The notes under the pieces are model-generated. The model had not been told where the DNA came from and made no database searches. It saw only the letters and a program-made list of their open reading frames with translations. This document shows positions 22,458 to 32,639 of a stretch of 64,000 bases of DNA, piece by piece. The stretch is from positions 94,871,083 to 94,935,082 of the forward strand of contig OY986435.1 of the NCBI GenBank assembly GCA_963920525.1, written 5' to 3'. Within the stretch, counting starts at the first letter, position 1. Each line of letters starts with the position of its first letter. The DNA comes from Dichetophora obliterata (taxonomy: Eukaryota > Arthropoda > Insecta > Diptera > Sciomyzidae). The translations under genes were made by a program, and so were the position numbers.

Positions 22458-23069
22458 CAGGAGCCGAATCCAGTGTTACCAACTCCCAAAAATATTTATC
22501 CCTAAACTTTAGGCAAAAACCCCAAAAATCGCTACAATTACTTGGAAATCCCCCTAAAACAAAAAAAGATCAATTAACATATTGTTATAATCTTTAGTTA
22601 TAAATAATTTAATATTTACAAAAAAAATTCGGTTTTACTTGATTTGCCAAACCATACAAAATCACCTTTTCTGGCTATTTCACTCATTCACAAGTTTTAC
22701 AGCTTTAGCAAAATATTTTGATGTCACGTTCACCTTGTTTTTTACACCATGGTTACGAGCAGGAAATGAAAAAGGGGAACAAATTGAGGAGGAGATAAAA
22801 TTGCAAAATCGGAATAAATTCAAAAACTTCGTAGTAAATTTGATTATCCAATACTTAAGAATATCAAAAATTCCATAAAAAATATAAAACCTCTAAAGAA
22901 CCCCATTCCACTTTTCCCCCCTGAATTTAGAGGGGAAACTCCTAAGTTGGGAACACTGGCCGAATTACAGCATCCGTGATCGAGAAAAATTACGAAGGGC
23001 TCGACGAGACAAGTACGTATCAATCTTGTACAATTTTGCTTGATCACGGATGCTGTAATTTGACCCCAG
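22458..23069 (+). mobile_element. 116-bp palindromic element, copy 2, split by a hAT insertion
   Basis: The left 13 bp (CAGGAGCCGAATC, 22458-22470) and the rest (22959-23069, ending TGACCCCAG) belong to one copy. The intervening 22471-22958 is a hAT-type insertion that duplicated GCCGAAT(C/T). Without the insert, the copy aligns end to end with the other members. Confidence 0.8.
22471..22958. mobile_element. hAT-type miniature element, 488 bp, nested
   Basis: Ends CAGTGTTACCAACT and, inverted, CAGTGTTCCCAACT. The 8-bp flanks are GCCGAATC (22463-22470) and GCCGAATT (22959-22966), matching in seven of eight positions. The target lies in the terminal repeat of a palindromic element. No transposase frame is present. 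Confidence 0.82.
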
Positions 23070-23176
23070 CGCTTCTTTTGTTCTCCGAGCACAAAGTATT
23101 TGCAGTAACAGTGCAGTTATTGTACTTTGCGTGACTTTTGAGCGCTTATAGCTCATAAACTAATGGTTCAATTGAG

Positions 23177-23292
23177 CAGGGGCCGAATTACAGCATCCGT
23201 GGTAGCGCAAAATTGTACAAGATTGGTAGGCACTTGTCTCGTCGTGGCCTTCGTAATTTTGCTCGATCATAGATGCTTTAATTAGGCCCCTG
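23177..23292 (-). mobile_element. 116-bp palindromic element, copy 3
   Basis: Ends CAGGGGCC/GGCCCCTG, the most complete termini of the family. The centre is inverted relative to copy 1 (TTGTACAAGATTGGTAGGCA reading on the plus strand). The right stem has three substitutions. Confidence 0.85.
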
Positions 23293-23717
23293 ATTTTTTT
23301 TTTTTAATAAATTTTGAAGTTTAATTGAGTAAGCAATAAAATACGTTTAATAAATTTTTAAAAATATTTAATAAATTTAGTTTTTTAAAAAAATTATGTC
23401 AGACGCCATTTTTGTATAAAACACCTTTTATCACTGATTTTGATAAGATTTGGTATGCATGCAGATCTTTAATAAAGCAACAACTTTTGTTCAAGTAAAT
23501 TGTTATAATTGAGTTATTTCTTATCGGTTTTAATTTTCTGGTAATTTTTACTATATTAAGGGCATTTTATGGCAATTTTTACCGATTTTTAAGTTATTTT
23601 ATTGTCATTTTTGGACATTTTTAATTTTTTCAGCGTTTTTCGTTTTTTTATGTCATTATAGGTCAATTAAGTGTGATTTTAAAATAATATTTTTTTTTCG
23701 TACTGAAAAATGTAAAA
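23293..23717. other. AT-rich stretch before the hAT remnant, no gene seen
   Basis: Poly-T-rich; contains the repeated TAATTTTTA / TTTTGGCATTTTT words. It may be decayed transposon sequence belonging to the following hAT remnant. Confidence 0.35.
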
Positions 23718-24084
23718 ATGAAAATTTTTAAACATATTTTTTTAACAATTGAGTCCCTTCAATCAAAGACATTGCCTCTCGAAAAACGAGTAGCTTTGCT
23801 TATAGACCTTGATGAAAAAAAAAACTCTGCGAGTGGTAAAAGAGACGAAAGGGCATGTAGAAAGATGAAACAAGTGTTAGAAAAAACTCAGGATATGCTA
23901 GTTTTTATTAACTCTACTTTTATGCTCTATTGATGTAATTTTAGGAGATAAAAATTTTAATACTATGAAATTAGAAGAAGAACTTAAATTCGATGACATA
24001 TCGTCTTTTAAATATGTTCCTTTCGTCAGTGCAAAAGTAGAAAGAAATTTTTCTGTTTACAAAAACATTTTGCCAGACAATTGA
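23718..24084 (+). pseudogene. hAT transposase C-terminal remnant, frameshifted
   Basis: The first frame (23718-23933) gives TIESLQSKTLPLEKRVALLI and a charged helix RDERACRKMKQVLEKTQDM. A second frame (23965-24084) gives LKFDDISSFKYVPFVSAKVE followed by RNFSVYKNILPDN and TGA. The FKY-P-x-[ST]-x-x-VER-FS-x-YK-x-L-x-D pattern is the C-terminal dimerisation region of a hAT transposase subgroup common in arthropods. At least one frameshift separates the two parts and the catalytic domain is gone. A possible 3' terminus, inverted CAGTGCTCGAATTTC, ends near 24348. Confidence 0.6.
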
Positions 24085-24489
24085 CGTTTTTTCAATTTTA
24101 ATAACTTATGTTAAAAATGTACCTTGTAATATACTGTAAAGCTCTGTATAAAAATTATATAAAATAAATTCTAAGTTAAGTAATGTTTTATTTTTAAAAC
24201 TTAATATTTTGTTTATTTTTTATGTAGTTGTTTGTGCTTTTTTGGTAATTTTTGTCAGTTTTGAGGTAATTTTCTGCAGTTTTAAGGTATTTTTATAATT
24301 TTTTTAGGTGGTTTTTTGCAATTTTTTAAATCATTGAAATTCGAGCACTGGTTATTAGTAATAATACAGAGTAATATTAAAAAGTCTAAGCACTTTATTA
24401 TGCAAGTGATTAATAAGATTGTCAATTTTATTGATTTATTTACTTGATTTTTTTTAGTTGGTTAAATAAAAATACTTTTTTTATTTAAT

Positions 24490-24634
24490 TATTTTTAGAG
24501 GTTATTTCAAACCATTACAGCTTACGGATGGCTATCGCTAGAGCCGAAATATTGAGGGAATTATCATAACACAACGAATGATTATTTTAAGGAACAGACC
24601 CGAATAACTTTTTTTCGTGAGGCACCTTAATGTA
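24490..24634 (+). repeat. Dispersed repeat copy, interrupted by a mariner at its end
   Basis: Inverted relative of 12118-12240, ending GTGAGGCACCTTAATGTA, where the mariner derivative begins at the TA. See the partner entry. Confidence 0.7.
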
Positions 24635-25393
24635 AAGGGTGTTTTTTATAGAGTTATACAAGTTTAAATCATAATAAAATATAGTAATATATTTTTAATA
24701 TCAATGAAACGAGCTTTATTGGATAGAAAATTTTATGACATTAATGTTTAAATATGATTTCGGTCATGTGGCCGCCACGGCTGGCGCGTGCAAGGCGCAA
24801 TCTGGAACACCAATTTTTCCAAATTGAGAAAAATTTCTCTGGAAATTCAAAATCAATATCAATTTGTGCTTTAGGCCATTCGCTGAATTGGCGGCGCATA
24901 CGATGGTCGTTTAGCTTTAATTCCTGCACAAGTTGAATCTTGAAATGTTTTAAGCCAAGATCTTTTCGTAAAATCTTCCATAAAGTGGAAGGACACAACC
25001 CCAGTTGCTGAGAGCGGCGACGAATTGATTGATAAGGATCATCTTGAGTGCTTTCCTGTACAGCGGCTACAGATTCTTCAGTGCGCACTGTTCGGCGTCT
25101 CACGGGATGCACATTATCAGTAACAGTAAATGTGTTCCGAAAACGATCTATTGTTCTTCGAATTAGCAGCTCTGAAGGACGATTATGTACGCCATAAAAT
25201 GGCGTTAATTTGATTAAAACCATTATTTTGATTAAAAATTTCTGCAATTTGCACACGTTATTCTGGTGTAAGTCAATCCATAATAAAATGTCAAAGTAAA
25301 CTAAACAAAAAGCAACTATCAGTTGTTAAATGCGTGGTCAAATAAAGCAATGATGCCAACTCAAAGTTGTATCACTCTATAAAAAACACCCTT
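24635..25393 (-). mobile_element. Internally deleted rosa-like mariner, 759 bp, TA-flanked
   Basis: Inverted ends starting AAGGGTGTTTTTTATAGAGT run about 35 bp with a few mismatches (24635-24669 and 25359-25393). TA lies on each side (24633-24634 and 25394-25395). The empty target is visible in the related repeat at 12118. The coding region lacks the catalytic core. Confidence 0.88.
24741..25281 (-). pseudogene. Mariner (rosa-like) transposase, core deleted and frameshifted
   Basis: The reading starts with ATG at 25281-25279 on the minus strand, with two early stops and then a frameshift, and continues in the 24741-25256 frame. Recognisable parts are FYGVHNRPSELLIRRTIDRF (first DNA-binding region), RTEESVAAVQES, SIRRRSQQLGLCPSTLWKIL (second helix-turn-helix) and IQLVQELKLNDHRMRRQFSEW. 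After FEFPEKFFS the protein jumps to NWCSRLRLARASRGGHMTEI and the end. The deletion removes the segment that holds all three catalytic aspartates. The family resembles DD41D (rosa-type) mariners, an assignment from memory. Confidence 0.8.
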
Positions 25394-25464
25394 TACATGT
25401 GTTACAAATAACGAATTTTCTTTTTGCAAAATTTTGCATTCTCTAGTACTAATGATTCAGAAAT

Positions 25465-25579
25465 CAGAGCCAAATTGCAGCATCCGTTATCTAGAAAAAT
25501 TGTACAGGATTGATAGGCACTTGTCTCGTCATGCCCATCGTAATTTTGCTTGATCACGGATGCTGTAATTCGGCCCCAG
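25465..25579 (-). mobile_element. 116-bp palindromic element, copy 4
   Basis: Ends CAGAGCC/GGCCCCAG. The left stem has several substitutions (AAATTGCAGCATCCGTTATC); the right stem is close to consensus. The centre is in the minus orientation. Confidence 0.82.
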
Positions 25580-27269
25580 ATAAAAATTTTCTAAATATTT
25601 TAAAATATTTATCAAATGGCATATTTTGTATATAAATCGGATGGAAACTGAGATAAACATTCTATAGCATGCTATGCGACAGCCTGAATAATGTAAACAG
25701 CCCTTATCAGAGAGCTCAGAGCCGCCCGAAATCAATGTTGCATTCTCAGTGATATAAAAACCGGGCGTTTTATAACTTTAATCCTAAATACTTTGCAATT
25801 AATCCAGTAATCGTATCGGGTATGTATTTTGTCATAAGAAGAAAAAAAAATTAGTTAACTGTTGACCATGGCAGAACTAGAGAAGGTAGATGTATTTTAG
25901 ACTGCGTGCTCTTTCTCATATCCAAAATTGTCAAAGTCAGGTTTTTGTGAATGAGAGCAAAAGGAAATCATTGGCCGCATTCAGCGGAGTCAACAGTTGG
26001 TAACTGGCTGTTGTGTTAAAATTCGCTGAAACACTGAAAGAACGCTGCAAACTTGAGTGAGAAACTTTTACAATTAAATTATTTACATTATAATAATTAA
26101 ATTAAATAATTATAATTATAAAAATAAAATAATTATAAGAATTAAGTTAAATAATTGTTTACTTTTCGCTACCATAACAGTTCATAACAGTTGATTTTTC
26201 TGAATGCTTTTACTATGCTTTTCACTTTTAAAATTTTGAGGAAAAAAGTTGTTTTTTTTTTGTTATTTTACGTAAAAATAAAAATCAAAATTTGGCTGAT
26301 ATTCTACAATATGAGATGTTCTAATGGTACCTGTGAAAAAAGGTTATATCATTTAATCAAGCATATATTTTATTTTTGAACGTTGAATATTAAAGGCTTG
26401 TGAAAAACCGCGCTGTAAGATGTAATTATACGTCAAAGCAACATAGCTTTTTGTAGCTATGTCAAATAATAAAAACCCTCTTAATATGCAGAGCCGAAAA
26501 ATCGTCTTAATATGCAGATTGTGCAACACTCCTTTTTGATAACAGCATGCACTCCCTCTCACGGGTTCAATACATCTACGCTCTTCATCCTCTCACAATG
26601 TTTCTGTTTCACCGCCGAATTCTTCCAGCAGACGACAAAGTGCATTGCCTGCCCTCTGTCGACGCACGGGCAAGAATTTTGGACGGCCCTACTCTAAAGG
26701 CCTAATCATCGCTTTTTTTTTTTTTGATTTGCCTGGAGGTATCAGATCTTCTAAAGATACGTGCTATATACATGCACGATTTACATTCTAGATCCTGCTC
26801 AGATCAGCCGGTACAAACAGAATGCACCTACGTACTAAAACGTACCCCCTATTCTACCCTCCAAAGTAAAAAAGTCATATCTCCATTTGAGTAGTTTTGA
26901 GATATTTAGCTTTTAGTTTTTTTATTTTTCTAAGAAATACACCAGAAGTGACCACTTACTTAAATTTTTCAGTCATTTGGAGTTGAAAATGGGTAATTTT
27001 AGCTTAACACAAAAATCAGAAACTCATTCACGGTTCCGAATTTGCCCTTTTCTACATTTTGGAATTTTGGCGTTTGTGATTTTCTTTCTTAGGACGGCAG
27101 TATTGGCAATAAGGAGTTTCCACTAAGCACAAATAATTGGCTTTTCAGCGGAATTTAAAAATTGAATATACATAAAACACGTATTTTAAGTATTTTTGAT
27201 TCCATATAAATAAGCAACATCGAATGAAATGATAGTGTTTATTAATTTTAGGTACTCGAAATAACAATC
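25580..27269. other. No gene seen
   Basis: Mostly AT-rich, with an AATTATAATTA-rich patch at 26080-26155 and a GC-richer patch at 26560-26700 whose open frames have no motif. The dispersed repeat copy at 26378-26430 lies inside. Confidence 0.45.
26378..26430 (+). repeat. Dispersed repeat copy, related to 7385-7512
   Basis: Contains TGAATATTAAAGGCT, GCGCTGTAAGATGTAATTA and TACGTCAAA in the same order as 7388-7505, with the middle part deleted. Confidence 0.5.
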
Positions 27270-27383
27270 CACTGATGAATTACAGCATCAGTGATCGAGC
27301 AAAATTACGAAGGGCACGACGAGACAAGTGCCTATCAATCTTGTACAATTTTGCTCTATCACGGATGCTGTAATTCGGCCATG
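27270..27383 (+). mobile_element. 116-bp palindromic element, copy 5
   Basis: Stem and centre are close to consensus (centre GAAGGGCACGACGAGACAAG). Both terminal six-base words have drifted (CACTGATG and GGCCATG). The centre is in the plus orientation. Confidence 0.8.
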
Positions 27384-27393
27384 ATTAATTTTT

Positions 27394-27497
27394 CTGGGAC
27401 CGAGTGATCGAACAAAATTGTACAAGATTGATAGGCACTTGTCTCGTCATGCCAATCGTAATTTCGCTCGATCACGGATGCTGTAATTCGGCCCCTG
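27394..27497 (-). mobile_element. 116-bp palindromic element, copy 6, 12 bp deleted
   Basis: Starts CTGGGACCGA and lacks the following ATTACAGCATCC word. The rest matches consensus and ends CGGCCCCTG. The centre is in the minus orientation, only 10 bp after copy 5. Confidence 0.8.
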
Positions 27498-27910
27498 AAT
27501 GTGGCAAGGTACTTGTCAAATTTTGGCATCGTCTATCATGTCACCAGAAAGAGTGTTTTGTTGAATTTTGCAACCACTTGCTGTAATTCCTTACTATTCT
27601 TGTACTTTATGACACCTTGGTATCACCTTGACCACCATTTAATGGTCTTGAATTTGAAAATTGGAATTAAAGTTGTATTCCAAATTCCTTAAACTTCTAA
27701 CGCGATAGTACTTGTAAACTTTGAAAATAGACACCTTTTTCTGTCTTCCATGGCAGCCTCATCGAATGCATCTTAAGCTTTTGAAAAATATCTGCCTCTG
27801 TTGGTACATAGTTTCCATCATTAAAGATACACGGGTTTCCCAAAATATACACCATTTTCTAAGTTAAAATTAATTTTAAAGTTTTCAAAAACTTTACATA
27901 AAAAAATATA
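27498..27910. other. No gene seen
   Basis: AT-rich sequence without a coding signal; the short open frames are unsupported. Confidence 0.45.
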
Positions 27911-28073
27911 TAACACAGTGCGACACGAAAAAATATCTTTAAATATTTCAATGGTTTTTAGTAGTGCATGGTCTCTATATTATGTCCTCATACTCAGTTT
28001 TATCAGATAAGGTCAAATAAGAGAGAAATTCAAGGTCAAATTTCACCTTTAAGTCACAAATTTTTTCTTATAA

Positions 28074-29320
28074 CCATGCGGTGATTATAGAAGACTTAAT
28101 TGCATTACTATTCCTGATCGATATCCTCTCCTACACATTCACGACCTAAGTATTGAACTTAAAAACAAAACTATATTTTCGAAAATCGATTTAGTTCGCG
28201 CGTATCACCGAATACCAATGGCCAGTGAAGATATACACAAGAAGATGTTTAAATTCCTTCGCATGCCCTTCGGGTTACGGAACAGTGTACAAATTTTCCA
28301 ACGCTTTATAAATGAAGTATTTTCAGGTTTAGATTTCGTCTTCACATATGTGGATGACATATTGGTCGCAAGCAACAATGAGATACAACACATCGAACAC
28401 CTTAAAATCATATCTAGGCGACTTCAAAAGTATGGACTTAATATCAAACCAAGCAAATGTATTTTTGGTGTTCCGAAACTTGATTTTCTAAGCTATAAAA
28501 TTTAATCTGATGGAATAAAACCTTCAAAGGAAAGAATACAAGTTACTACAAATTTTGAAAAACCAAATTCCATTAAAAAACTTCAAAAATTTCTCGGTAT
28601 GATTAATTACTATCATCGATATATACCGATGTTAGCAACAGAACTAAGTCCTTTCACGAGATGGTTACATCTGCGAATAAGACCAAAGTGAAACAATTGA
28701 TTTGGAATAATAAATCCGCAACCGCATTTGAAAACGTCCGGTCAGCATTCGCTTAAAGAACTCTTCTCACACACTTAAATAAGAATGCACATTTGTCATT
28801 AACAGTTGATGCATCAAATCTTGCAATTGGAGCGGTATTACAACAGTACACTCACAATTTTTGGGAACCTCTTGCATACTTTACAAAAAAACTAAGTTCA
28901 ACAGAAATTAAGTATTCTACATTTGACAGAGAACTTCTCAGAATATACCTCGCTGTTCGTCACTTTAGACACTTTCTTGAAGGACGAAATTTTACTATAT
29001 TTACAGATCACAAACCATTAATATATGTTCTAAATTCTAAATCTGATCGATCCCCTTGACAAACACGACATTTAGAATTTATTAAACAATTTACTAATGA
29101 TAATCAATATATTTCTGGAAAGAATAATGCCGTCGCTGACACATTGTCACGAATTCCAGAAATTGATGCAATTTCTACAAAAGACATAAATATTTCAAGT
29201 TTTATACAAAGAACAGCAACTCGACGAAACACTAAAATCTCTATTATCGAATCCAAATTCTAGACACAATTTAAAGGAAATTACTATTCCGGTGTTAAAT
29301 AAAAAAATTTGGTGTGATAT
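28074..29320 (+). pseudogene. Captured Ty3/gypsy pol fragment (RT-RNase H), no LTRs
   Basis: The translation starts at CGDYRRLN and follows the 48149-51301 pol protein from about residue 255 to 671. Seen in order: the RT palm with VDDILVAS (here YVDD), the connection domain (FLGMINYYHRYIP), and RNase H (LTVDASNLAIGAVLQQ, STFDREL, FTDHKPL). A seven-residue deletion precedes FKFLRMPFG. Stops occur at 28503, near 28690, 28754, 29057 and 29262. Both ends stop inside the coding region, with no LTR. The fragment lies within the left terminal repeat of the transposon; TCTTA is present at both junctions. It is a relative of the intact element, not a recent copy. Confidence 0.88.
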
Positions 29321-29638
29321 ATCTTAACTCTTAAACTAAATTCAAATCCTATGTAGTAACTGCATCTTAATATTTGCAATGGATGGTTCTCTACATTTTG
29401 AGACCATTTTGTGCTCAAAAAGTTACGTAAGAAGGTTAATATTTTTTTCGAAAACAGGGCTTTTTAAAAAAAAAACCAAATTTTCAATAGTTCAGTTACT
29501 TTGTATTTATCTTCAAAAACAATCAGATTTTGCTGAATTTTCGCATACACCTTAAGTAAAATAAAATAACCCACCTCTGAAATTTTCAAAAGTTTTGTGT
29601 ATTAAAATAATTTCATATTGTTAAATTTATTTTTGGTA

Positions 29639-31354
29639 ATGAGTCTCTGCATTAATAAACTAAGTTTGTATTGCTATGTTTGTGGTAAAATACCTTTAAC
29701 AAAAACCTTCAGTGCGGAAGCTGAAATGGCTTATGAAAAATATTTCGAGAGCCAATACTGAAAAACGTGACGTGGACACCTAAAAAATTATGTCGAAGAT
29801 GCTATATTTACATTCTGGCATGGTTAAAAGGAAAACGGGCTGCTATGCTTTTTGGAATACCTATGCTGTGGATGGATCCTGGAGAGCATGTAAGCGAGAA
29901 CTGTTATGTATGTGCATACCCTTTCTTTGGCCAAAACAGAATCAAAAAACGAAAAATTACATACGTTCAGAGTGCGCAGAGGCCTTTGCCACATTCGAAT
30001 AATATTCCAATTCCAATACCTCCAACTTGTTATGATATAGCTTCATATCAAACACAAATAGTTCACGCTGACTTTTATTTGGTTTATGAACCAGCAGCAT
30101 CTTCATCGCATAGACAGATTCCAGTATTGCAAGAACTTATGGACATTATGTTGGCTGAGCTCAATTTGTCGCAACGAAAATCAGAAAAAACTAGCTTCTC
30201 TTTCAAATCTCGTAAATAATTTAGCTCCAGGAGTAAAGGTTACTGGATACCGCAATCGACAAAGGCAGTTTCAAATCTTGCTTGTTTTTTTGTAACAGCA
30301 TTGAAAAATTGATGGAAGCAATGGATGTGTGTTATGATTCGCAAAAATTTGAGATTATTCATAGATTCATCTACAACCAGTTTGAAAGTAGTTCTGAATC
30401 ATAAGTTGAATAAGAAACCATCCATTCCGATTGTTAACAGGACAGATATGAAAGAAACATACCAAAATATGGAAATTGTGCTTGACAAAGTAGAGTATCA
30501 AAAACATCAATGGCGACTTTCTTGCGACTCAAAAGTCGTAGCTTTGTTGCGCGGACTACAAGCAGGCTACACAAAACATATGTGCTGTCTTTGTTTGTGG
30601 GATAACCGTTTAAAAGACAACCAATATGCGAAGAATGACTGGCTGCCAACAAGCAGCTGTTCAAATAGTGGCAATAATGCCATCCGTCCTCCACTTTTTT
30701 CAAAGGAAAATATTTTGATGCCAACGCTTCATATTAGTCCAACGCTAGGACTAGTAAAAAATTTTATTAAGACTGTTGTTTGAAGATCAGAAATTTTTGA
30801 TTGCTTAAAAACTGTATTTCCTAAACTAAGCCACGCAAAAATTAAGGCAGGCAAGTGCAAAAAATTACTCTTTATTTTTGTAAAATAAATCTAGAAAGAT
30901 ATTTGATTTAGTTGGCGTTTTACTTATAAAGTTATTTATTCCTATCGTTATAGGTGTATTAAATGGACCTGATATCCGAAAGCTCATACAGAGCCAGAGT
31001 TTTGATGCAAGGTTATCCGATGAAGAGCTCATTGCTTGGAATGCAACCAAACAAGTTATAGAAAACTTTCTTGGAAAAAATCGATCAGAAAACTACCCAC
31101 AATTAGTAGCCGCAATGTTCAGATCATTTGAAAGAATAGGTGTTTCTATCCTGCATTATCATCTTGAGTTTTTCAAACTCCAATTAGTATCGGAATCAGA
31201 CGAACATGGAGAAAGATTCCACCAAATAGCCATGCCTATGGAAAAGCGCTATAATGGTAAAAAGCTCGATGCTTTAATTGGTGATATTTGCTGGTGGTCG
31301 CACAAAAAATATTTAGGGTATTCACAGTTTCCTTTTAAAGTTAATATATGGTAA
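29639..31354 (+). pseudogene. Transposase-like gene of the CACnG element, decayed, two exons
   Basis: From ATG 29639 the reading gives a Cys-rich start (LYCYVCGKIP), a stop at 29760-29762, then KLCRRCYIYILAWLKGKRAA, MLFGIPMLWMDPGEHVSENC with YVCAYPFF, and PIPPTCYD. Frameshifts occur near 30190 and 30290. The next block (30325-30780) has LRLFIDSSTTSLKVVLNHK, VALLRGLQAGYTKHMCCLCL and MPTLHISPTLGLVKNFIKTV, then a stop at 30781. After a probable intron comes GVLNGPDIRKLIQSQ and SDEHGERFHQIAMPMEKRYN, ending at TAA 31352. I recall this C-x2-C / SDEHGERFHQD family as widespread uncharacterised transposon proteins in arthropods and cnidarians. Assigning it to CMC rests mainly on the element ends. Confidence 0.65.
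30851..30953 (+). other. Probable 103-bp GC-AG intron in the transposase-like gene
   Basis: The coding frame AKIKAG is split as GCA G|GT. The upstream junction reads GCAG|GCAAGT, the usual form of a GC donor, and the downstream junction TTCCTATCGTTATAG|GTG. Removing 30851-30953 joins KLSHAKIKA and GVLNGPDIRKL in frame. It rests on sequence only. Confidence 0.65.
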
Positions 31355-31357
31355 CTT

Positions 31358-32017
31358 TAAAAAGATAACACATTTAAAGTGTGAGCACCCCTTTACATAT
31401 TTTATTTCAAAATTGGCGATCGCATTCTACATTTTGTGATATGTTGTAAACAACAATGCCTCTGATAAGCGGAAAGGAAAAATTATTAAATTCTTTATGC
31501 TATTTAACGTGCTACAGCTAATAGCGCAAGGTTCGAGTAAGTTTATGTTTCATATTCCAACCGATGCCAGTTTACCACAAAAGACAAACATGTATTAAAG
31601 CAAGGCAATTTCAGTATTTTGTGTTATCTCTGCTTTGCATGCAAAACAAAAACAGAAATAATTACCAGGTGGCAAAATGTTTTAAAGTTAACAGGTGGCA
31701 AAGTTAACAAACCAGATAAAATGAAACTGTGAGCACCTTAATTATGTATTTTATGCACCCTAATAAAAAAATAATTTTTATTTTAACCGTTTTAATTTTT
31801 CATATATGTTGTAATCACACATTTACGCGCCGCATATCTGTAAAACGGTAACTCTTTCGGTAAAAATGTTAAGGACAGTTTTGAAAAAAATTGTTGGGCT
31901 TATAATTTTCATCTGAATGATTTTACACTAGGGCTTACATTAACGAAGTAACCATCTTTGGTAATCTTTGAATCCGGATAGCTTTGTATGCGCACTTGTT
32001 ATTGTTGTGATACTTAG
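31358..32017. other. 3' untranslated part of the CACnG element
   Basis: Between the transposase stop and the right terminal repeat; AT-rich, with TGTGAGCACC repeated at 31381 and 31728. No gene is seen. Confidence 0.45.
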
Positions 32018-32363
32018 GTATGCAAAAATTCAGCAAAATCTGATTGTTTTTGAAGATAACTGAAAAGTAACTGAACTATTGAAAATTTTGTTAACTTTTT
32101 TAGCAAAAAATGGTCTCAAAATGTAAAGAACCGTCCATTGCAAATATTAAGTTGCAGTTTCTACATAGGATTTGAATTTAGTTTAAGAGTTATAAGAAAA
32201 AATTTGTGACTTAAAGGTGAAATACGACCTTGAATTTCTCTCTTATTTGACCTAATCCGATAAAACTGAGTATGAGGGCATAATATATAGACCATGCATT
32301 ATTAGAAACCATTGAGATATTTGAGGTTATTCCAATGGACCCTTAAATTGTCGTACAGTGTAA

Positions 32364-32639
32364 TTAAAATAAAATAACATTCACTTTGAGAAAAAATTCC
32401 ATTTGACACATTCAAATCCATGTTTTTTATATGTAAGGAATTTGCGAGGAACTAAAATTTATCATTAAAATTTTACCCTCACAAACTTTGTGAAGACAAA
32501 GTTTTAAACAACAACAACAACATCAAAAACGTGCCGAGCAAACAACGGCAACTAAGAATTATGCGCACAAACAGGTGCGTTCAAAATTACAACAACAACA
32601 GATGAGGAACACAGGAACAAAAATAACCACACCTAAACG
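32364..32639. other. Spacer, CAA-rich tract
   Basis: No gene. AACAACAACAACA near 32510 and again near 32590. The 5' end of the following mariner cannot be placed. Confidence 0.35.

Larger units (their letters stand above)
27914..32360 (+). mobile_element. CACnG-ended DNA transposon (CMC/Chapaev-like), 4.4 kb with insert
   Basis: The ends are CACAGTGCGACA (27914) and, inverted, CACTGTACGACA (from 32360), with TAA on each side (27911-27913 and 32361-32363). Long inverted ends follow: 27935-28073 plus 29322-29548 pair with 32018-32330 inverted. CACnG termini with a 3-bp duplication suggest the CACTA/Mirage/Chapaev group, but TAA is weak evidence in AT-rich DNA. The body carries a decayed transposase-like gene, and the left terminal repeat is interrupted by a gypsy fragment. 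Confidence 0.7.

Noticed and set aside
22289..22597. 102-codon open frame inside and after the hAT element
   Set aside because: It runs across the end of one transposon, its target duplication and the start of another, so it cannot be an inherited gene.
29767..31354. Host gene with several exons
   Set aside because: The frames belong to one decayed transposase-like protein bracketed by transposon ends, with stops and frameshifts; only one gap looks like an intron.
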